DNA from: Flavobacteriales bacterium
Lineage (GTDB): Bacteria; Bacteroidota; Bacteroidia; Flavobacteriales_D; Sanyastnellaceae
NCBI GenBank assembly: GCA_029242765.1
Contig: JAQWTJ010000038.1
Coordinates: 91,467 to 155,466 of the forward strand
Reading direction: 5' to 3'
DNA length: 64,000 nucleotides
The notes beneath the pieces are model-generated. The model had not been told where the DNA came from and made no database searches. It saw only the letters and a program-made list of their open reading frames with translations. The position numbers and the translations under genes were made by a program. Each line of letters begins with the position of its first letter. Positions within the stretch are counted from its first letter, which is position 1. Below, in pieces: positions 43,972 through 53,548 of this stretch.

Positions 43972-44946
43972 ATGCACACATCGGTGGAACAGTCTCTGCA
44001 AGAAGCCCTGCGCGCGTTTCTACGGCAGCACCCCGCCGATGGGATATATGCCCCCATCCATGATTTGCTGCAAAGCGGAGGCAAACGCCTTCGCCCGCAG
44101 ATGGTGCTTGCATCTGCTCAGGCTTGTGGAGGTTCAGTCGATTCGGCTATGCCGGCGGCCCTTGCCGTGGAGCTCTTCCACAACTTCACGTTGATTCACG
44201 ACGACATCATGGACGAGGCCCCGCTGCGGCGCGGCCGCCCAACGGCATACGCCACGTGGGGACGTGATGTGGCCATCTTGTCGGGGGATGCCCTCCACGC
44301 TATGGCGTGCGAAGCGCTGCTCGGTGCGCCTTCTGAGAGTTTGCGACCCTTGTTGCAGCGCTTCCATCGCACGGCTATCGAAGTCTGCGAGGGCCAGCAG
44401 CTCGACATTGAATTTGAATCTCGTGAACACGTTTCGGTCGACGAATACCTCGAAATGATCCGCCTCAAGACGGCGGTGCTGCTGGCCGCCGCCCTCGCTA
44501 TGGGCGCCTTGTCGGCCGGAGCTCAAGCCAACGTTGTGGATGGCCTATACGCCTTCGGCCTTCACCTCGGAACCGCCTTTCAACTCCAGGACGACTTGCT
44601 CGACGCCTTCGGAGACCCCGCCCAATTCGGGAAGCAACTCGGCGGCGATATCTTGGCGGACAAGAAAACCTTCCTACTCATCCGCGCCTTGGAGCTCGAA
44701 CCTGAATTGGTCGACCTGGCCTTCGACTCGGCCCACCCGCAGGAGAAGGTCGAACACTTCACAGCGGCTTTCATACGGCTGGGTGTGGACGGAGAATTGG
44801 CCCGCCTGCTTCGCCAAGAAGTGGCCCTTGCCGAGGCCGCTCTCGAGCAAATCACACCGGATCTACAGGCCCATCATCAAGGCAATTCGGGCGGCTTGAC
44901 TTTTCTCAAGGCATTGGCTGAAAACATAGCGAATCGAACCGCTTGA
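43972..44946 (+). CDS. Polyprenyl diphosphate synthase
   Basis: A trans-isoprenyl synthase of 324 residues that chains isopentenyl diphosphate on an allylic starter. The first Asp-rich motif is LIHDDIMDEAPLRRGRPTAYA and the second is FQLQDDLLDAFGD. It also has SGGKRLRPQMVLASAQACG and DILADKKTFLLIRAL. The residues ahead of the first motif (NF) do not tell me the chain length; geranylgeranyl, octaprenyl or a menaquinone side-chain synthase are all possible. It lies five bases after rfbA and 32 before sucA. Confidence 0.92.
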   Translation: MHTSVEQSLQEALRAFLRQHPADGIYAPIHDLLQSGGKRLRPQMVLASAQACGGSVDSAMPAALAVELFHNFTLIHDDIMDEAPLRRGRPTAYATWGRDVAILSGDALHAMACEALLGAPSESLRPLLQRFHRTAIEVCEGQQLDIEFESREHVSVDEYLEMIRLKTAVLLAAALAMGALSAGAQANVVDGLYAFGLHLGTAFQLQDDLLDAFGDPAQFGKQLGGDILADKKTFLLIRALELEPELVDLAFDSAHPQEKVEHFTAAFIRLGVDGELARLLRQEVALAEAALEQITPDLQAHHQGNSGGLTFLKALAENIANRTA

Positions 44947-44970
44947 ACGCTTGACGATTCGATACCTTTG
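44943..44970 (+). promoter_or_regulatory. sucA: Promoter of sucAB (TTG-N17-TACCTTTG)
   Basis: TTG at 44943-44945 is followed after 17 bases by TACCTTTG (44963-44970), a full match to the Flavobacterium consensus TTG-N17-23-TAnnTTTG. The sucA ATG is at 44979, eight bases later. It overlaps the 3' end of the polyprenyl synthase gene. Confidence 0.65.
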
Positions 44971-44978
44971 CCACCGGC

Positions 44979-47717
44979 ATGGACATCCATTCTCATTTGA
45001 GCAACATCGAGCCGGTCGCACTGGAGGCGCTCTATCGTCAGTTTTTGGAGGACCCCACTTCAGTTGATGACAGTTGGCGGCATTTTTTCCTCGGTTTCGA
45101 CTTGGCTCGCAAGGAGTTCGGTGACGAGGAGGCTTTGAGCACGGGCGGGCAGAATTTGGCCCAAAAGGAATTTCAGGTTATCGAACTGATCTCAGCTTAT
45201 CGCACACGCGGCCACCTGTTCACTCAAACCAACCCCGTGCGCGAGCGCCGCGTCTACACCCCTGATCTTGCCATTGAACACTTCGGCTTGAAGCCTTCGG
45301 ATCTCGGACAGGTCTTTCAAGCAGGCAGTCAGGTGGGAATCGGGCCTGCCACCTTGCAGGAAATCATCAATCACTTGATTGAGACGTATTGCAATTCAAT
45401 AGGTATCGAGTTCATGTACATCCGGGCCCCCAAGCGCTGGGCGTGGATCAAGGACCAAATTGAGCTGAAGAATCGACCGAAGCTGACAGCTGAGGAGAAG
45501 CGCCAGGTGTTCCGAAAGCTGAATCAGGCCACGGTCTTTGAGGAATTCTTGCAGAAGAAATTTGTGGGCCAGAAGCGATTTTCTGTGGAGGGCGGCGAGA
45601 CGCTGTTGCCCGCATTGGACGCCATTGTAGAGTTGGGAACGGAACTCGGCGTGCGGGAGTTCGTTATTGGCATGGCTCACCGCGGCCGGCTCAATACGCT
45701 TGCTCACATTTTGAATAAACCGTACGCTGAGATTTTTAGTGAATTTGCTGGAAAGGCCTACGATCACGAGGCCGAGTTCGACGGGGATGTGAAATACCAC
45801 ATGGGCCACAGCACCGAGCAAGTGGCCGATAGCGGGCTTCCGGTAAAAATCACCTTGGTGCCCAACCCCTCGCATCTCGAGGCGGTGGATCCCGTGGTGA
45901 ATGGCGTGGTGCGCGCGCGCATCGATGCGGATTTGAAGAGCGAGGACGCTATCGTTCCCATCCTGGTTCACGGCGATGCGGCCATAGCAGGTCAAGGCAT
46001 CGTCTATGAAATCGCACAAATGGCGGAATTGGACGGCTACCGCTCCGGCGGTACGGTCCACATCGTGGTGAACAATCAGATAGGTTTTACGACCAATTAC
46101 CTCGACGCCCGATCCTCCACGTATTGTACGGATGTGGCCAAAGTGACACGCTCCCCCGTTTTTCACGTCAACGCCGACGACGCCGAGGCCGTGGTGCAAG
46201 CGGTTCGCATTGCATTGGCCTACCGTCAACGTTGGCATCGCGACGTGTACATCGACCTGCTGGGCTATCGAAAATACGGCCACAACGAAGGGGACGAACC
46301 CAAGTTCACCCAGCCCAAACTGTACAAGGCCATAGCGGCTCACCCCAATGCGCGTGAGGTTTATCGTGAGAAACTCATCGCTGAGAACCTGATCACGATG
46401 GCCGATGCCGAGAAGATGCGCTCGGACCTCGAACAAGAGCTTGACACCTCCATGGCCGAAGCCCGGACCACCGATAAGCTATATGTCACCAACTTTTTGG
46501 CCGACATCTGGGGGGCGTACCGGCACAAACAAAGCGACGATGACACCGCCCTTGTGGACACCACCTTTGACGCCGAACGTCTCGCTGAAATCGCCAGCCG
46601 CATGACCGCCCTGCCCGAGGGGAAGTTCTTCCGCAAGGTGAAAAAGCTCATGGGCGATCGCGTAAAGATGATTGATAAAGACGCATTGGACTGGGGCATG
46701 GGCGAATTGCTCGCTTACGGGACATTGCTGGCCGACGGTCACCCTGTGCGCATCTCAGGTCAAGACGTGGAGCGCGGCACCTTCTCACACCGTCACGCGG
46801 TGCTGAAAACGGAGGACACCGAGCAGGAGTATATCCCCCTGAACCACATCGAACAGGGCCAAGCTGAACTTTCAATTTTCAATTCCCTGCTCAGCGAGTA
46901 CGGCGTGCTCGGCTTTGATTTCGGCTACGCCTATGGCATGCCGGGCGGCTTGACGATTTGGGAGGCGCAGTTCGGCGACTTTAACAACGGTGCGCAGATC
47001 ATTATCGACCAGTTCATTTGTGCCGGTGAGGACAAGTGGAAGGCGATGAACGGCCTGGTGATGTTCCTCCCGCACGGATATGAGGGCATGGGCTCAGAGC
47101 ACTCTAGCGGGCGCATGGAGCGCTTCTTACAGATGTGTGCACAGGACAATATTGAGGTTGCAAACCCCAGCACGCCTGCCAACCACTTTCATTTGCTGCG
47201 CCGCCAAGTGAAGCGGAGTTTTCGCAAGCCTTTGGTGGTTTTCACGCCGAAAAAACTGCTTCGTTACCCCGGGGCGATTAGCACGATGAAGGACCTGTCA
47301 AACGGTGCGTTTGAACCCGTGATTGACGACGCCTCCCGTGCGACAAAAGCGGCGGCAAAGAAAGTAAAGCGCGTGGTGTTGTGCTCGGGCAAGTTCTATT
47401 ATGACCTGCTTGAAGAGCGTCAAGCCCGCAGTGAAAAAGGGAAGAAAGATGCAATTGCCTTTGTGCGCATTGAACAACTGTACCCCTTCCCAAAGCAGCA
47501 GCTTGATGACGTGTTGAATCGTTATCCCGTCGTTGAAATTGACTGGGCACAAGAGGAGCCGGATAACATGGGCGCTTGGACGCACATTCACCGCTTCGGT
47601 CCGGAGGATATGGTCTGCATTGCACGCCCCGCTTCGGCCAGTCCGGCCACAGGAAGCCCTGTCACCCATAAGATTCGCCATCAGCGCGTAATCGATGTTG
47701 TATTTTCGAACGACTGA
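44979..47717 (+). CDS. sucA: 2-Oxoglutarate dehydrogenase E1 component
   Basis: Thiamine-diphosphate decarboxylase of the TCA cycle, 912 residues. N-terminal DIHSHLSNIEPVALEALYRQFLEDP is the E2-binding segment, and SVDDSWRHFFLGF follows. The core has FVIGMAHRGRLNTLAHILNK, KYHMGHSTEQV, HGDAAIAGQGIVYEIAQM, HIVVNNQIGFTTN, YRKYGHNEGDEPKFTQP and ISGQDVERGTFSHRHAVL. Length is full. It is followed by sucB at 25 bases, with lpd in a different operon. Confidence 0.97.
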   Translation: MDIHSHLSNIEPVALEALYRQFLEDPTSVDDSWRHFFLGFDLARKEFGDEEALSTGGQNLAQKEFQVIELISAYRTRGHLFTQTNPVRERRVYTPDLAIEHFGLKPSDLGQVFQAGSQVGIGPATLQEIINHLIETYCNSIGIEFMYIRAPKRWAWIKDQIELKNRPKLTAEEKRQVFRKLNQATVFEEFLQKKFVGQKRFSVEGGETLLPALDAIVELGTELGVREFVIGMAHRGRLNTLAHILNKPYAEIFSEFAGKAYDHEAEFDGDVKYHMGHSTEQVADSGLPVKITLVPNPSHLEAVDPVVNGVVRARIDADLKSEDAIVPILVHGDAAIAGQGIVYEIAQMAELDGYRSGGTVHIVVNNQIGFTTNYLDARSSTYCTDVAKVTRSPVFHVNADDAEAVVQAVRIALAYRQRWHRDVYIDLLGYRKYGHNEGDEPKFTQPKLYKAIAAHPNAREVYREKLIAENLITMADAEKMRSDLEQELDTSMAEARTTDKLYVTNFLADIWGAYRHKQSDDDTALVDTTFDAERLAEIASRMTALPEGKFFRKVKKLMGDRVKMIDKDALDWGMGELLAYGTLLADGHPVRISGQDVERGTFSHRHAVLKTEDTEQEYIPLNHIEQGQAELSIFNSLLSEYGVLGFDFGYAYGMPGGLTIWEAQFGDFNNGAQIIIDQFICAGEDKWKAMNGLVMFLPHGYEGMGSEHSSGRMERFLQMCAQDNIEVANPSTPANHFHLLRRQVKRSFRKPLVVFTPKKLLRYPGAISTMKDLSNGAFEPVIDDASRATKAAAKKVKRVVLCSGKFYYDLLEERQARSEKGKKDAIAFVRIEQLYPFPKQQLDDVLNRYPVVEIDWAQEEPDNMGAWTHIHRFGPEDMVCIARPASASPATGSPVTHKIRHQRVIDVVFSND

Positions 47718-47741
47718 TTTATAAAGTCAATACCCACGACC

Positions 47742-49001
47742 ATGCCCATTCTTGAGATGAAAGTCCCCAGCCCTGGGGAGTCCATATTGGAAGTTGAAAT
47801 CGCCGCTTGGTTGGTTGAGGACGGTGACTATGTCTATAAGGACCAGTCCATTGCCGAAATTGACTCGGACAAAGCAACTTTGGAGTTGCCCGCAGAAATG
47901 AGCGGCATTATTACGTTCAAGGCTGACGAGGGCGACGCCGTGGATGTTGGCGCCGTGGTCTGCCTGATAGATACGTCGGCTGCCGCTCCTGCGGCGGTTG
48001 CCGCTCCTGCGGCGGTTGCCGCTCCTGCGACTCCTGCCGCTCCTGCGACTCCTGCCGCTCCTGCCGCTCCTGTGGCTGCGGCTCCTGCCGCGTCTCATGC
48101 GGCGGGCCACCCTTCGCCTGCTGCAGCTAAGTTGATGAGTGAAAAAGGCTTGGCCCCCGGCGCCGTCACCGGTTCTGGCCCTGGCGGGCGCGTGTTGAAG
48201 CTCGACGTCGTGCAGGCCTTGTCTAAAGGCATTGCGGCGCCAGAGTTGCCGGGCTCAAATTGGTCTGGATCAAGGGAAACACATCGCGAGAAAATGAGCA
48301 TGCTCCGGCGGAAAGTCGCCGAGCGTCTGGTGAGCGTGAAGAATGAAACGGCCATGTTGACCACCTTCAACGAGGTGGACATGAAGCCCATTATGGACTT
48401 GCGTAAGAAATACAAGGAGGCCTTCAAGGAGCACCACGGCGTGGGCTTGGGCTTCATGAGTTTCTTCACCAAGGCGGTCACAGCAGCCTTGGAGCTGTAC
48501 CCTGCGGTGAACGCCATGATCGATGGCAAGGAAGTTGAATTCCATGATTATGCGGATATCGGAATCGCCGTCAGCTCGCCAAAAGGCCTGATGGTGCCTG
48601 TTGTGCGCAACGCGGAATCCATGTCACTCGCCCAGATTGAAGCCGAGATTAAGCGTTTGGCCATCCGCGCCCGCGACGGAAAAATCACCGTGGACGAAAT
48701 GGTCGGCGGCACGTTCACCATCACCAACGGTGGCATTTTTGGAAGCATGCTCTCCACACCTATCATCAACCCGCCTCAGAGTGCCATTTTGGGGATGCAC
48801 AACATTGTTGAGCGCCCAGTGGCGATCGACGGCGCGGTGGAAATTCGCCCCATCATGTACATCGCGTTGAGTTACGATCACCGCATTATCGACGGCAAGG
48901 AAAGCGTCAGTTTCCTGATGGCTGTCAAGGAGATGTTAGAAAACCCTGAGCGCATGCTCTTCGGCTCGAAAGATCCGATGGAAGTGTTGCTCGGCCTCTG
49001 A
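47742..49001 (+). CDS. sucB: Dihydrolipoyl succinyltransferase E2 component
   Basis: A 419-residue core of the 2-oxoglutarate dehydrogenase complex. Lipoyl domain residues 1-80 with the attachment Lys in [16 protein letters not shown]. Then an Ala-Pro-Val linker built from tandem DNA repeats, and a peripheral-subunit-binding domain ([30 protein letters not shown]). The catalytic domain has [18 protein letters not shown], the family motif [20 protein letters not shown] and the active-site His in [18 protein letters not shown]. It ends 28 bases before the convergent rodA stop. Confidence 0.97.
   Translation: MPILEMKVPSPGESILEVEIAAWLVEDGDYVYKDQSIAEIDSDKATLELPAEMSGIITFKADEGDAVDVGAVVCLIDTSAAAPAAVAAPAAVAAPATPAAPATPAAPAAPVAAAPAASHAAGHPSPAAAKLMSEKGLAPGAVTGSGPGGRVLKLDVVQALSKGIAAPELPGSNWSGSRETHREKMSMLRRKVAERLVSVKNETAMLTTFNEVDMKPIMDLRKKYKEAFKEHHGVGLGFMSFFTKAVTAALELYPAVNAMIDGKEVEFHDYADIGIAVSSPKGLMVPVVRNAESMSLAQIEAEIKRLAIRARDGKITVDEMVGGTFTITNGGIFGSMLSTPIINPPQSAILGMHNIVERPVAIDGAVEIRPIMYIALSYDHRIIDGKESVSFLMAVKEMLENPERMLFGSKDPMEVLLGL
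47988..48092 (+). repeat. sucB: Tandem repeats encoding the Ala-Pro linker of SucB
   Basis: Two copies of an 18-base unit (CCTGCGGCGGTTGCCGCT), then two copies of CCTGCGACTCCTGCCGCT and shorter remnants. They encode [21 protein letters not shown]. All lengths are multiples of three, so slippage would change linker length without a frameshift. Confidence 0.9.
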
Positions 49002-49029
49002 TTTTCATTTTGAATGCAGGCCTATTGGC

Positions 49030-50352
49030 CTAACGCAGTACGCTGAAACGCTCGGCATCAAGGCGAAGCAAGACGGCCATCATGATGGAGAAGGCCAGCA
49101 CGCTCGATCCGCCGTAACTCATCATAGGCAGAGGGATTCCAATGACCGGCGCCAAGCCTAACACCATCCCGACGTTGATCAACAGATGCATGAAAAAGAG
49201 GCCGCCCAGATTGTAGGCGTATATGCGCGTGAAGGCGCTGCGCTGCCGTTCTGCAATAAAGAAAATTCGGATGATTAGCGCCGCAAATAGAAGCACGAGC
49301 AGCGCAGAACCTACAAAGCCCCATTCTTCGGACCACTTGCAGAAAATGAAGTCGGTTTCTTGCTCTGGCACAAAGCCGAACCCTGTCATCGGCCCTTCGC
49401 ACCATCCACGCCCGGTGAGTCCGCCCGAGCCGATGGCTATCCGTGCGTGGCGTATGTTGTAGTTCGCGCCGGGGTTGTCCACTTCGATTCCGAATAGCAC
49501 GTGGATGCGGTCGCGTTGATGCGGCTTGAGCACTTCGGCCATGGTCGTATGCAGCACGGCGGAGAAGGTCAATGCCGCCACGGCCCACAAAACCAAATTG
49601 CGCGTGAGCTTGCGGCGATGACGAGGTCGGGTCATGCTGCGTCCCAAGAAGATACCGGCCGTGAAGACGGCTCCCGTGGCGAGCAAGAAACGCAGGATGC
49701 CGCTCCACGGTCCAATCCAAGGGTAGTTCACGGTCGTGGCGCCTGTGATAATGGTAAAGACGAGCATCACCAAGGCCGTAAATCCCGCCACCAGCACAAA
49801 GCCGCTCATGCCCTCGCGGTACAACGCGAAGATGAACCCCACGAAGACCAGGACTGTGCCGGCGTCGGGTTGCAGCAAAATGAGCCCGACCGGAAGCCCG
49901 ATGATGGCCAAAGAGCCGATGATGCTCCTGAGATCGTGCAGGCCTTTTGTGAACGCCAGCCACCAGGCCAGCCCCATGGCCGCCCCAAATTTGGCGAATT
50001 CACTGGGTTGTATTCCGAAGCCCCCGAAGCCAAACCACGACCGCGCGCCGCCCACCTTACGGCCCACCACCAAAACGGCAGCTAGCAAGGCGGTGGTCAG
50101 GGCATAGTTGATCCACGTCGTCCGTATGAAAAACTCACCCTCAATCTTGAGAATTAATAGTGTGATGACGGTGCTTAGGCCCAACCAGATGAGCTGGCGC
50201 CCGTGCATTGATTCGAGCGACCAGTTAACAGCCGTGTCCGGCCCAGTGGCGGCGGAAACCAAGTTCAACCAGCCGATGGCTGCTAGCAGTGCAAAGAGGC
50301 CCAGCAAGGTCCAGTCGATGTGAGCGGAGATGTTCTTTCTACGCGTGCTCAT
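49030..50352 (-). CDS. rodA: Rod shape-determining protein RodA
   Basis: A SEDS-family peptidoglycan glycosyltransferase for side-wall synthesis, 440 residues with about ten membrane helices. Signatures: IDWTLLGLFALLAAIGWLNLVSA, RQLIWLGLSTVI, GGARSWFGFGGFGIQPSEFAKFG, LLQPDAGTVLVF, AIGSGGLTGRGWCEGPMTGFGFVPEQETDFIFCKWSEEWGFVGS and GLAPVIGIPLPMMSYGGSSVLA. Start ATG 50352 overlaps the PBP2 stop as ATGA. It acts with the penicillin-binding protein encoded just upstream. Confidence 0.95.
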   Translation of the reverse strand: MSTRRKNISAHIDWTLLGLFALLAAIGWLNLVSAATGPDTAVNWSLESMHGRQLIWLGLSTVITLLILKIEGEFFIRTTWINYALTTALLAAVLVVGRKVGGARSWFGFGGFGIQPSEFAKFGAAMGLAWWLAFTKGLHDLRSIIGSLAIIGLPVGLILLQPDAGTVLVFVGFIFALYREGMSGFVLVAGFTALVMLVFTIITGATTVNYPWIGPWSGILRFLLATGAVFTAGIFLGRSMTRPRHRRKLTRNLVLWAVAALTFSAVLHTTMAEVLKPHQRDRIHVLFGIEVDNPGANYNIRHARIAIGSGGLTGRGWCEGPMTGFGFVPEQETDFIFCKWSEEWGFVGSALLVLLFAALIIRIFFIAERQRSAFTRIYAYNLGGLFFMHLLINVGMVLGLAPVIGIPLPMMSYGGSSVLAFSIMMAVLLRLDAERFSVLR

Positions 50353-52220
50353 GGCTGCTGGGCTGTTTCAGTCGGCTGCTCAATGGCCAGCTGCGAATCG
50401 GGCATCGGCGGCACGGCGCCTAGGTAGCGGGCTTGCTTGAGTGAGTCGACCGCTCCAGTGAGGTGGCCCTGGATCAGCAGGCTGGCGATGGGTGCGGCCC
50501 ACTCTCCACCGGCGCCCGAACTCTCAACATAAACGCTCAGCGCGATTTGCGGATTGTCGCGTGGCGCAAAGGCGATGAAGACCGAGTGATCGAGGAGCGG
50601 GTCATTTTGCACGGTCCCCGTCTTTCCACACACTTGAACTCCTGGAATGCGGGCCCGCCAGCCGGTCCCGCCCTGCTGTTCAACAACGTTTTGCATTCCG
50701 TCGATAATCGGCACAAAATGACGCGGTGCGATGCCAGTTTCGAATCGCACTCCTGCCCCTGTGGGGGCACCCCGCCCGCCGATGTCTTTCACGAAGTGTG
50801 GCTCTCGGTACCAGCCGCGATTGGCAAGAGTGGCCGCCAAATTTGCCATTTGCAAAGGGGTCGCGAGCAATTCACCTTCGCCGATGGCGATTGAATAGAT
50901 TGTTCCAAAATCCCAATGTCTCTGGCCGTACACCTTGTCGTAGTAGCTCGCGTCAGGAATGTTTCCTGCAGCCGTACCTCGCAGTCTGTTTCCAAGCTTG
51001 GTACCGAACCCGAAGGCCTCGATGCGCTCTTTCCAGTGGTCCAACCCACGAGCGGCAGTGGTGAAGTGGTTGCCAGTGGAGCGCTTGTTGATGGTGCGCT
51101 GCATCACCTGGTAGAAGTACGGATTGCAGCTGTGGATTACCGCTCCCGAGAGGTCGTCCATCGTGTGCGGGCCGTGGCACCCGATGAGCGATCTATCACA
51201 GGCCAATTGTGTTCCCGGGGAAATCACACCTTCGTCCAAGGCGATCGCACCTTGCATCAATTTGAAGATGGACCCCGGCCGATATGTGGCTCGGATGGCC
51301 CGGTTAAATAGCGGTTTCTTCGAGTCGTGCAATAAACTGTCGTAGGCTGCTCCACGGCTCGCCCCGAGCATGAGGTTTGGATCGTAAAAGGGGGCTGAAA
51401 CGATGGCCAGCACTTCACCTGTGGCGGGCTCGATGGCCACCACGCTCCCCGCTTTGCCCGCTAGAAGTAATTCGGCGTGCTGCTGCAATTTCAAGTCCAG
51501 CGTCGTCGTCAAGTCCTGTCCGTCCTCGGCCGCCCGGTCTACACTGGCCGCCACGCCCACTTGCCGCACCCGGTTTCTAGCGTCCACCACGACAGAGCGC
51601 CGCCCCTTTACCCCGCGCAATTCCCGCTCGTAAATGGCTTCCAGACCGGTCTTTCCCAGGTAGTCGCCCATGCGGTAGTGGCGGTCGTATTCCCGGTCGC
51701 GCTTGAGGTCGTCTGCCGAAGCTTCGGCAAACTCACCGATGAGGTGGGTGGCGACCCGGTAGCGGTGCGACCGAATGGGCTTGCGCCACAATTCGAATCC
51801 GGAATACTTGTACAATACCGCTGCCATACGCGCGTGCTCTGCCGGCTCGATCCGCCGACGTACAGCCGAGGGTTTGTAGCGAGAAAATCGCCGCGCCTTC
51901 TTCAGCGCTGCTTCCAAATCTTCACGGGAAATCCCGGCCCAAATGGCGCAGGCTGTCGTGTCCAGATTGCGGAGGTGACGAGGAGTGACCACCAAGTCGT
52001 ATACGGCCTCACTTCCAACAAGCACTTCGTTGTGGCGGTCCAAAATCAGACCTCGACTCGGATTGATGATGGTGCGGCTCTCAGTCAAATCAGAGGCCTT
52101 CACTTTCAATTCTCCCTCGATCAGCTGCAGCTGCACGAGCCGCCCGATAAATATGCAGGTGATCGTCACCACAATGCCGACCACCATCCAAATCCGACGG
52201 TTGGAGGCGTGAGCATTCAA
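50349..52220 (-). CDS. mrdA: Penicillin-binding protein 2
   Basis: Class B transpeptidase of the elongasome, 623 residues, one N-terminal membrane anchor (IWMVVGIVVTITCIFIGRLV). The dimerisation domain contains NPSRGLILDRHNEVLV. The transpeptidase motifs are SxxK in YRPGSIFKLMQGA, SxN in VIHSCNPYFYQ and KTG in QVCGKTGTVQND. It sits between mreD and rodA with ATGA overlaps on both sides, so the five shape genes form one unit. Confidence 0.95.
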   Translation of the reverse strand: MNAHASNRRIWMVVGIVVTITCIFIGRLVQLQLIEGELKVKASDLTESRTIINPSRGLILDRHNEVLVGSEAVYDLVVTPRHLRNLDTTACAIWAGISREDLEAALKKARRFSRYKPSAVRRRIEPAEHARMAAVLYKYSGFELWRKPIRSHRYRVATHLIGEFAEASADDLKRDREYDRHYRMGDYLGKTGLEAIYERELRGVKGRRSVVVDARNRVRQVGVAASVDRAAEDGQDLTTTLDLKLQQHAELLLAGKAGSVVAIEPATGEVLAIVSAPFYDPNLMLGASRGAAYDSLLHDSKKPLFNRAIRATYRPGSIFKLMQGAIALDEGVISPGTQLACDRSLIGCHGPHTMDDLSGAVIHSCNPYFYQVMQRTINKRSTGNHFTTAARGLDHWKERIEAFGFGTKLGNRLRGTAAGNIPDASYYDKVYGQRHWDFGTIYSIAIGEGELLATPLQMANLAATLANRGWYREPHFVKDIGGRGAPTGAGVRFETGIAPRHFVPIIDGMQNVVEQQGGTGWRARIPGVQVCGKTGTVQNDPLLDHSVFIAFAPRDNPQIALSVYVESSGAGGEWAAPIASLLIQGHLTGAVDSLKQARYLGAVPPMPDSQLAIEQPTETAQQP

Positions 52221-52726
52221 TTTCTCGATTTTTTAGAGCTGCGCAATACGAGGTACTGCAAGAGCAGCACAAGGACCGTGGTCAGCACAGCGCACATGAG
52301 TCCGCGCCAAACGGCTGCGCTGAGTAAGTGAAATTGGAATGATGCAATTGACTCAACAGCAATGCAGTACACTACAGAACAAGTAAAGGTTTGAAGCAGA
52401 ACCCATCGAAATCCTAGGCCGTGAACCGTTGGGCGATCGCTGACTTCATAGCCATCACGAGGGGCAAATGCCCGATAAATCGTCGGGATGGCTGCGCCTA
52501 GCAGTACCCCGGCAAGCAGATGCAAGCCATAAGTTCCGGTGCAGATATCCAAGGCCAATCCAGCGGCTGCACATCCAAAGAGCCAAACGAAGCGGTCCAC
52601 TTGAATCGGAATCAGCAGCACGGCAAACAGGTGAAGTTGCGGCGTGATTTCACTCCCGAACACGTTGATCCCGTTGAATATTAGCGCTTGCAATACGACC
52701 CAAAAGAGAATCCGAAGCACGGTCAT
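52217..52726 (-). CDS. mreD: Rod shape-determining protein MreD
   Basis: A small membrane protein of 169 residues with about five hydrophobic segments (ILFWVVLQALIFNGINVFG, LFAVLLIPIQV, WLFGCAAAGLALDICTGTYGLHLLAGVLLGAAI). The sequence is little conserved, as usual for MreD; the call rests on size, topology and position between mreC and mrdA, with 4-base overlaps. It helps link MreB to the periplasmic wall machinery. Confidence 0.88.
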   Translation of the reverse strand: MTVLRILFWVVLQALIFNGINVFGSEITPQLHLFAVLLIPIQVDRFVWLFGCAAAGLALDICTGTYGLHLLAGVLLGAAIPTIYRAFAPRDGYEVSDRPTVHGLGFRWVLLQTFTCSVVYCIAVESIASFQFHLLSAAVWRGLMCAVLTTVLVLLLQYLVLRSSKKSRN

Positions 52727-53538
52727 TGCACAGCGTTTTCAAGGTTCATCAATTGCCGCTGCTCATCTCGTTGCCCCACTTTTAAGAACTGCACGTGCTG
52801 CACCTTCGAAAAGTCTGAAAGTGGACGCACCCGCACGTCGACAAAATCGGGCACCTCTGCGTCAAACGATCCCTCGACAACGCCCATGGGCAGACCGGCC
52901 GGGAAAATCAAGTCGAAGCCGGTGCTGAACACCGTGTCACCCATCTGCAAATACACGTGGCGCGGAATGCCGCTGAGATGCATAATGCGTGCGTCGTGCC
53001 CATCCCAACTGAGCCCGCCGCTGGCCCCCGTGGCCCCCAGTCGCCCGCTCCAACCGCCATCGATATGGAGCAAGGGCATAACGCGCGAAAAGTTAGCACT
53101 TACCTCTTGGACTACCCCGAGTGCGTACCCGTTCCAAAGCACACCCATTCCCGGCTCAACGCCGGCTAAAGCGCCGGGTTTGGCGAGCCACAAGGTTCGG
53201 GCGCCGCCCACTGTGCCTGACACCACAGCTCCCGGCATGACCGTCCAATGCGAACTCGAGTCCAGGCGGCCACCCGTAGCACCCCGTAGCACCAACAACT
53301 CCTCTCGGAGTGTTCCCACTTCGGCAGCAAGACGTTCATTTTCAGCACCAAACTCCATATAGGAAGCCCAGTCGGCTCGCAAATCTTGCATGTTCCCTGC
53401 AATTTCTCCGGTCGTGTGAAACCACGCCGATCGCCCCGGCCCGTGATGCTGCATGTACAGGGCGCTCCCAAACCCCAGAAGCCCCAGTACAGCTAGAGCA
53501 TAGCCGTTGCGAATTGCCAGGAGCACGAGGTTGCGCAT
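52723..53538 (-). CDS. mreC: Rod shape-determining protein MreC
   Basis: A 271-residue periplasmic scaffold of the elongasome with an N-terminal membrane helix (YALAVLGLLGFGSALYMQHH), a short coiled coil (GAENERLAAEVGTLREELLVLRG) and two beta-barrels (VMPGAVVSGTVGG, LAGVEPGMGVLWNGYALGVVQEVSANFSRVMPLLH). The form fits MreC. It lies 10 bases after mreB and overlaps mreD as ATGA. Confidence 0.92.
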   Translation of the reverse strand: MRNLVLLAIRNGYALAVLGLLGFGSALYMQHHGPGRSAWFHTTGEIAGNMQDLRADWASYMEFGAENERLAAEVGTLREELLVLRGATGGRLDSSSHWTVMPGAVVSGTVGGARTLWLAKPGALAGVEPGMGVLWNGYALGVVQEVSANFSRVMPLLHIDGGWSGRLGATGASGGLSWDGHDARIMHLSGIPRHVYLQMGDTVFSTGFDLIFPAGLPMGVVEGSFDAEVPDFVDVRVRPLSDFSKVQHVQFLKVGQRDEQRQLMNLENAVQ

Positions 53539-53548
53539 ACTTGCTCAG

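Noticed and set aside
45396-46436. 346-residue minus-strand ORF opposite sucA
   Set aside because: It is a shadow of the strongly conserved sucA reading frame; its product has no recognisable domain or start signals.
49018-49031. AGGCC-TATT-GGCCT hairpin between sucB and rodA as a terminator
   Set aside because: The stem has only five pairs, no T-run follows on either strand, and it overlaps the rodA stop codon.
51477-52331. 284-residue plus-strand ORF opposite mrdA and mreD
   Set aside because: Crosses two real genes on the other strand and shows no family motif.
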